This document shows, piece after piece, positions 61,988 through 64,000 of a DNA stretch of 64,000 nucleotides. The notes under the pieces are model-generated. The model saw only the letters and a program-made list of their open reading frames with translations. It was not told where the DNA came from and searched no databases. The translations under genes and the position numbers were made by a program. Source of the DNA: Bacillota bacterium. Lineage in GTDB: Bacteria > Bacillota > Clostridia > Christensenellales > Christensenellaceae. Each line of letters opens with the position of its first letter. The stretch's first letter is position 1. Where the stretch lies: positions 248,001 to 312,000 of the forward strand of contig JAEYKI010000008.1 in the NCBI GenBank assembly GCA_023408315.1, read 5' to 3'.

Positions 61988-62268
61988 CTGCCTCTTCATA
62001 AAAATATCTCCTATACAGTTCCGATACTCCATTTTTCATAAAAGCTATATTACCAGATTAAGTGTCTAAATTTTTGTACTGACGAATCCCGGCGATATTT
62101 CCTGTAATTAAATTAGCACAATTTGATGTCAGTTATATTGAGTCATTCGCCCCGAATTGCATAACAAAAATTAAGTACTATTAATATACATCAATCTACA
62201 AATTATTACAATATTTAACACATTGAATGAATAAAGTATTAAAAGGCAACAGTAGAGTAATTAAAAAT
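61988..62268 (-). other. Spacer that may hold the detached 5' part of tniQ
   Basis: On the minus strand a short frame (62039 to 61988) reads 'MKNGVSELYRRYFYEEA' and would join, allowing for one base at the IS edge, to 'RYCPEC'. Just ahead, 'SGNIAF' recalls the S-G-N of TniQ N-termini, but a stop and probable frameshift intervene. The evidence is weak. Otherwise AT-rich with no gene. Confidence 0.3.
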
Positions 62269-62492
62269 GCAGCATATTCTATTTTTAGTTCAAATTTGCA
62301 ATATGTTTCAAAATTTAGTTCAATAGGATCTTTTATTTAAATAATTACTTCAACTTTGCAACAATTTTCAATTTTTATTTCATTAATTTTTATACTTATT
62401 TCACTAATCCCTTCAGTCTGTAATATTTAAAAATGAAAAAAAGCGATATTATAGGCATTTTATAAATTGCTTATATTTCAAAAATTACTTCA
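62269..62492 (-). repeat. Right-end array of ~24-bp degenerate repeats (inverted relative to the left)
   Basis: Minus-strand copies at 62492-62470, 62382-62358, 62322-62298 and 62292-62269, with weaker ones between. They read TGAAGTAATTTTTGAAATATA, TGAAATAAAAATTGAAAATT, TGAACTAAATTTTGAAACAT and TGAACTAAAAATAGAATAT. Confidence 0.7.
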
Positions 62493-62497
62493 CTAGA
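62472..62497 (-). repeat. Right terminal inverted repeat of the island
   Basis: Minus strand starts TCTAGTGAAGTAATTTTTG and ends AAATATA. The two bases outside (62498-62499) make TGTCTAG, so the end may be the 5'-TGT typical of Tn7-like elements. Confidence 0.75.
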
Positions 62498-62538
62498 CAT
62501 TTTTTCCCTCTCTTCTTCTTCATCATCCTCTCTTCTTG

Positions 62539-63048
62539 TTACAAAGTATGGATACCGGTGGAATCGAAATAAATAATACGCGGGGCAATTATTTGGCCAA
62601 TTTCCAGTATTCCAATGGAGAAAAACACTTCCCGCCGTTTATCCGTTGGCGAGCCGGGATTGAATAACAGCGTGTTGCCGCTGTAATCACAGAAAGGTTT
62701 ATGGCTGTGGCCAAAGCAAATGCAATCCACCGCATCGCCGCGAAAGCAATCGATTGCCCTTTGTAGTGTCTGCCCTTTTTCTCCGTGACCGTGGCATATG
62801 CCTATGGTAAAGCCATCTTGTTTTAATATCTTTTTTTCACCCAGCCGTTCTTTTAAAAAAGACGGGTCAACGTTCCCTGCAACCGCCGTAACGGGTGCGA
62901 TTTTTTCCAGCGCTTCCAGCACTTGGACACATGCAATATCGCCGGTGTGAATGATATGGCCTACGCGTTGAAACAGTTTAAAAACGACTGCAGGAAGCGT
63001 TTTTGCCCTGCCCGGTATATGGGTATCTGCAATTACGCCTATCTTCAT
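62539..63048 (-). CDS. YfcE/MJ0936-type metallophosphoesterase
   Basis: 169 residues from the minus-strand ATG at 63048. Calcineurin-like motifs: 'VIADTHIPG' (D-x-H), 'HTGDIACV' (GD), 'VAGNVD' (GN-D), 'ICHGHGEKG' and 'FGHSHKPF' (GH-x-H). It is likely a two-metal phosphodiesterase or nuclease; the substrate is unknown. The gene begins 4 bases after the LigD-like stop, so the two are co-transcribed. The right end of the TniQ island lies ~40 bases past its stop codon. Confidence 0.88.
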   Translation of the reverse strand: MKIGVIADTHIPGRAKTLPAVVFKLFQRVGHIIHTGDIACVQVLEALEKIAPVTAVAGNVDPSFLKERLGEKKILKQDGFTIGICHGHGEKGQTLQRAIDCFRGDAVDCICFGHSHKPFCDYSGNTLLFNPGSPTDKRREVFFSIGILEIGQIIAPRIIYFDSTGIHTL

Positions 63049-63052
63049 GCCA

Positions 63053-63940
63053 TTATTTAAGCCGTTGTGCAGTTTCAAAAAAGCCTTTCCACGGGTCGCT
63101 CCCAGCCATTCTTTTGAGAGCCTCAGCCATATCCACGCCATCCGGCGACACGGCATCCAGCTCTTTCCAGGCAATGGGCATGGACACCCTTGCGCCTTCT
63201 CTGGCCCGAAGTGAATAGGGCGCAATGCTGGTGGCTCCCCTGCCATTGCGTATCCAGTCTATGAATATCCTGTTTTTGCGCTGTTCCTTGCGAACGTTGC
63301 TTGTGTAGCGGTCTGGCCACTTTTGTTCCATTACCTCCGCTATATGCCTGGCGAAATCGTGAAAGGCCTCCCATCCTGCCGACGGCAGGAGGGGCACCAC
63401 CACATGGTATCCTTTTCCCCCGCTGGTTTTTAAATACGAGGCTAAGGATAGTTCCTCCAGCAACTCTTTCACATCCCGAACGCCTTGCCGCACCCTTGCA
63501 AGGTCCATTCCAACATCCGGATCCAGATCGAACACCATCATATCCGGCCGCTCAAGGTCATTCGCGCGGCTTCCCCAGGTGTGAAATTCCAGCGTTCCCA
63601 TCTGCGCTTCATAAATAAGGCCCAACGCGTCCTCTATGTAGAAATACTCTTCTTCCTCTTCCCCGCTGTTGCCCACAATGGGCATTTTTACAATGGCCTT
63701 GTTGTCCGGCCCCGGATGTTTTTTGTAAAAACAGGAGCCTGCCATTCCTTTGGGGCAGCGCACTATGCTTAAAATACGGCCCGCCACATAGGGCAGCATG
63801 CGCTTTGCCGCCTTTTCATAATACCGCACCACATCCTCCTTTGTGACTTGGGGATCGGTAAAAATCACCTTGCTTGGGCTGGTGATTCTGATTCCGCTTA
63901 TGGTGATGCTGTTGCCGCCTGCAATTTTCGATTTTTCCAT
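63053..63940 (-). CDS. ligD: LigD-type polymerase/primase domain protein (possibly part of a longer protein)
   Basis: 295 residues from the minus-strand ATG at 63940. NHEJ polymerase domain: 'SPSKVIFTDPQVTKEDVVRYYE', 'RPLSIVRCP'-like 'RILSIVRCPKGMAGSCFYKKH', metal-binding 'FDLDPDVGMDL', 'LKTSGGKGYHVVVPL', and 'YTSNVRKEQRKNRIFIDWIRNGRGATSIAPYSLRARE' in two parts. It adds nucleotides at broken DNA ends with Ku and a ligase. The frame stays open with no stop for the 20 codons to the right window edge (hydrophilic K/E/N-rich), so a ligase domain could be fused upstream; GGAAGGGG before the ATG favours a separate start. Confidence 0.88.
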   Translation of the reverse strand: MEKSKIAGGNSITISGIRITSPSKVIFTDPQVTKEDVVRYYEKAAKRMLPYVAGRILSIVRCPKGMAGSCFYKKHPGPDNKAIVKMPIVGNSGEEEEEYFYIEDALGLIYEAQMGTLEFHTWGSRANDLERPDMMVFDLDPDVGMDLARVRQGVRDVKELLEELSLASYLKTSGGKGYHVVVPLLPSAGWEAFHDFARHIAEVMEQKWPDRYTSNVRKEQRKNRIFIDWIRNGRGATSIAPYSLRAREGARVSMPIAWKELDAVSPDGVDMAEALKRMAGSDPWKGFFETAQRLK

Positions 63941-64000
63941 AGCCTTATCCCCTTCCGGGCTTTCATTTGCCTGCTTGTCATTCGTTTTTTCTCTTTTAAC

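Larger units (their letters stand above)
59286..62497. mobile_element. Remnant of a Tn7-like (TniQ-bearing) transposon, carrying an IS3 insertion
   Basis: A 3.2-kb AT-rich island. Its ends are near-perfect 26-bp inverted repeats (59286-59311 and 62472-62497, 24 of 26 positions equal). Both ends continue inward as arrays of ~24-bp degenerate repeats with consensus TGAAGTNATTTTTGAAATAT, direct on the left and inverted on the right, like TnsB-type transposase sites of Tn7 relatives. Inside is a TniQ/TnsD-family gene fragment. No tnsA, tnsB or tnsC is present, so the element is defective or mobilised in trans. Without IS3 it is ~2.0 kb. No clear target duplication is seen. Confidence 0.7.

Noticed and set aside
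60784..61990. Exact target-site duplication around the IS3 element
   Set aside because: The 3-bp flanks are CTT and CTG; two of three positions agree, which is not enough to claim a duplication.

Overview
The window reads as a chromosomal segment of an anaerobic, endospore-forming Bacillota (class Clostridia). The support is direct: two alpha/beta-type small acid-soluble spore proteins, a 23-codon spoVM, a RemA (DUF370) gene, GatCAB amidotransferase, a zinc-ribbon L28, a HisZ-dependent histidine pathway, rubredoxin/rubrerythrin proteins, and strong Shine-Dalgarno sites with several TTG starts. A more exact placement (for example Christensenellales) is a guess that cannot be tested here.

Layout. 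1-8.8 kb: tail of a polysaccharide deacetylase-like gene, a double OB-fold SSB-like gene, then yerC-pcrA-ligA and gatCAB. 8.8-25.7 kb: a housekeeping block in an order familiar from Bacillus subtilis: yicC-remA-gmk-rpoZ-coaBC-priA-def-fmt-rsmB-rlmN-prpC-prkC-rsgA-rpe-thiN-(51-aa membrane peptide)-spoVM, then divergent rpmB, and asp23/yloU-fakA, followed by recG. 27.9-29 kb: two spore DNA-binding proteins and a small metal-ribbon protein. 29.1-35.7 kb: a complete-looking histidine operon, hisZG (fused)-hisD-hisB-hisH-hisA-hisF-hisIE, interrupted by a dispersed hairpin repeat. 35.7-36.2 kb: tRNA-Val, Gly, Cys.

36.4-47.7 kb is accessory: a membrane-anchored cysteine peptidase-like protein, a GNAT, an aldose-epimerase-like protein, an Ala/Ser-rich lipoprotein, a secreted protein with GBS Bsp-like repeats, two tandem c-di-GMP-I riboswitches each followed by a terminator, a DUF192 gene, a rubredoxin-rubrerythrin redox cluster (with a ferredoxin-rubrerythrin frame fusion), a glutamate decarboxylase paired with a C45-type acyltransferase/hydrolase, and an XRE regulator. 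47.8-48.7 kb: eight tRNAs on the minus strand with their own promoter and terminator. 48.7-58.1 kb: miaB-mutS-mutL-miaA-hfq-ynbB and a split chromate transporter.

58.1-64 kb: a tyrosine recombinase with an inverted-repeat site in its upstream region, then an AT-rich 3.2-kb island bounded by near-perfect 26-bp terminal inverted repeats and by arrays of ~24-bp degenerate repeats pointing inward at both ends. Inside are a broken TniQ/TnsD-family gene and an IS3-family insertion that cuts it. This looks like the shell of a Tn7-like transposon whose right end sits about 40 bp beyond the stop codon of a metallophosphoesterase gene. It is the most unusual structure in the window. To its right lie that phosphoesterase and a LigD-type polymerase gene that stays open to the window edge.
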